Assembly: GCA_046262295.1 (NCBI GenBank)
Contig: JBHENC010000011.1
Location: 1-64,000, forward strand
DNA: 64,000 nucleotides
From: JBHENC01 sp046262295
Lineage (GTDB): Bacteria; Acidobacteriota; Blastocatellia; Pyrinomonadales; Pyrinomonadaceae
Reading direction: 5' to 3'
Under the pieces are notes generated by a model that was not told the origin of the DNA, searched no databases, and worked only from the letters and a program-made list of their open reading frames with translations. Made by a program: the position numbers and the translations under genes. This document shows positions 63,331 to 64,000 of the stretch, in pieces (positions within the stretch are counted from its first letter, which is position 1; each line of letters opens with the position of its first letter).

Positions 63331-63670
63331 GGTGTGCCTCTAAAGGGTAAGCCGTGATGAGTCGCGGCGCAATCTCTCCGTGATCTAACTGCCAGACGGT
63401 GCGGACGCGAGGGGCGCGTCCGTCCGGCGTTTCTAACTCTCCGTCCACTTCATAACGCGGGCCGAAAAGCGTCTCCCTGATTCGGCTCACATCATAGCAT
63501 CGGGCGGGCGCGCGGAGAGCCTGCGCCATTATCTCCCAATCTACTGCCGCAAAGCCAAACGCGCTAAAGAAGCGGGCTTTGCTTGCGCCGTACCGATGCT
63601 GCGTGTTGAGCAGGTACGCGATGATCTTCTCGCGCTCGACCACAGCAAGATGCGCGTTTGGCAGCGTCAT
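63323..63670 (-). CDS. DUF6883-family small protein (possible toxin)
   Basis: 115 residues: LPNAHLAVVEREKIIAYLLNTQHRYGASKARFFSAFGF, then VRTVWQLDHGEIAPRLITAYPLE. It is homologous to the copy at 61289. The ATG overlaps the stop codon of the restriction gene (ATGA at 63667-63670), so it is translated downstream of it. Toxicity is inference from family and pairing. Confidence 0.7.
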   Translation of the reverse strand: MTLPNAHLAVVEREKIIAYLLNTQHRYGASKARFFSAFGFAAVDWEIMAQALRAPARCYDVSRIRETLFGPRYEVDGELETPDGRAPRVRTVWQLDHGEIAPRLITAYPLEAHHD

Positions 63671-64000
63671 CCGTCAGTTCCTTCAACAATCCCTATTTCT
63701 TCCGGCGTCAAATCGTAAAGCTGATACACGAGGGCGTCAATTTGCCGGTCGAGGTTGGCGCACTTGGCTTCGAGATGGTTGCGGTCACTATCGGTACGCG
63801 CCTGTTGTAAAGCGCGCTTGGCGGCGAGCATCGCGTCAACGAGCGTCACCATGCGGTCATGCCGCGCGCGGTCTGCTTTGTCGGAAAAGTTGATGGTGCG
63901 AATTGGTAGTTGGGCTATATGTGTGCGTTTAATCTCTGCGAGAGCTTCGCCGACTTCAGGATTGTTAGTATGGTGAATCCAGTTCAATAGCTTTGAATTA
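63667..64000 (-). CDS. C-terminal end of a type IIG-like restriction-modification enzyme (partial)
   Basis: Only the last ~110 residues are in the window; the frame is open to the right edge. The sequence contains an NSKLLNW-type start to the target-recognition end, IKRTHIAQLPIRTINFSDKADRARHDRMVTLVDAML, and LDRQIDALVYQLYDLTPEEI, as at the C-terminus of TaqI/Eco57I-like methyltransferase-specificity proteins. Its 3' end recurs, progressively damaged, at least five times downstream. The catalytic part is outside the window, so the exact class is inferred. Confidence 0.75.
   Translation of the reverse strand, partial: NSKLLNWIHHTNNPEVGEALAEIKRTHIAQLPIRTINFSDKADRARHDRMVTLVDAMLAAKRALQQARTDSDRNHLEAKCANLDRQIDALVYQLYDLTPEEIGIVEGTDG

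Overview
The window reads as a moderate-GC Gram-negative chromosome. It has a TonB/ExbB/two-ExbD energising operon, lipoproteins with clear lipoboxes, and a tgt-yajC-secD-secF block. A member of the Acidobacteriota (possibly Blastocatellia) is my best guess from overall gene style; this is inference only and no marker gene here proves it.

Region 1 (1-8480) is an integrative, mobilisable element next to a tRNA-Val gene. It carries a PolB-type exonuclease relic, a broken XRE regulator, a winged-helix protein, a ParB-like protein, a MobV relaxase with a candidate oriT, an excisionase-like helix-turn-helix protein and a tyrosine integrase. A perfect 20-bp palindrome with the parS core TCACGTGA lies between the ParB-like and relaxase genes. 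The integrase has an in-frame stop just after its best start codon.

Region 2 (8480-30250) is ordinary core chromosome: ABC-F ATPase, parvulin lipoprotein, rpmB, ridA, RelA/SpoT homologue, TonB system, Sec accessory proteins, tgt, a large GAF histidine kinase, der and yraN, then tRNA-Gly and tRNA-Cys.

Region 3 (30250-50046) is a 19.8-kb island bounded by two identical 45-bp copies of the 3' half of tRNA-Cys. It contains a type I restriction-modification operon in which a protein with proteasome/HslV-like (Ntn hydrolase) sequence features sits between hsdS and hsdR. It also holds a decayed IS5-type transposase, a YqcI/YcgG + DUF1989 pair, a glycosyltransferase with a PLP decarboxylase, small hypothetical genes, and a split LigD polymerase/ATP-dependent ligase pair. 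Two further, diverged tRNA-Cys 3'-half relics at 52518 and 56304 suggest serial island accretion. Between and beyond them lie a STAS protein, a metallo-beta-lactamase/response-regulator fusion, an SGNH/MBOAT acylation pair, a TPR lipoprotein and a GAF-PAS-PAS-GGDEF-EAL protein.

Region 4 (60.3-64.0 kb) is the most unusual. It lies downstream of the 3' end of a type IIG-like restriction-modification gene that runs off the right edge. Five toxin-antitoxin-type pairs follow in the same orientation: DUF6883/DUF4926, RelE/Phd-like, VapB/VapC, a second DUF6883/DUF4926, and HicB/HicA. Each pair is separated from the next by a partial, decaying copy of the last part of the restriction gene. This looks like a serial cassette array built at the 3' end of a restriction gene.
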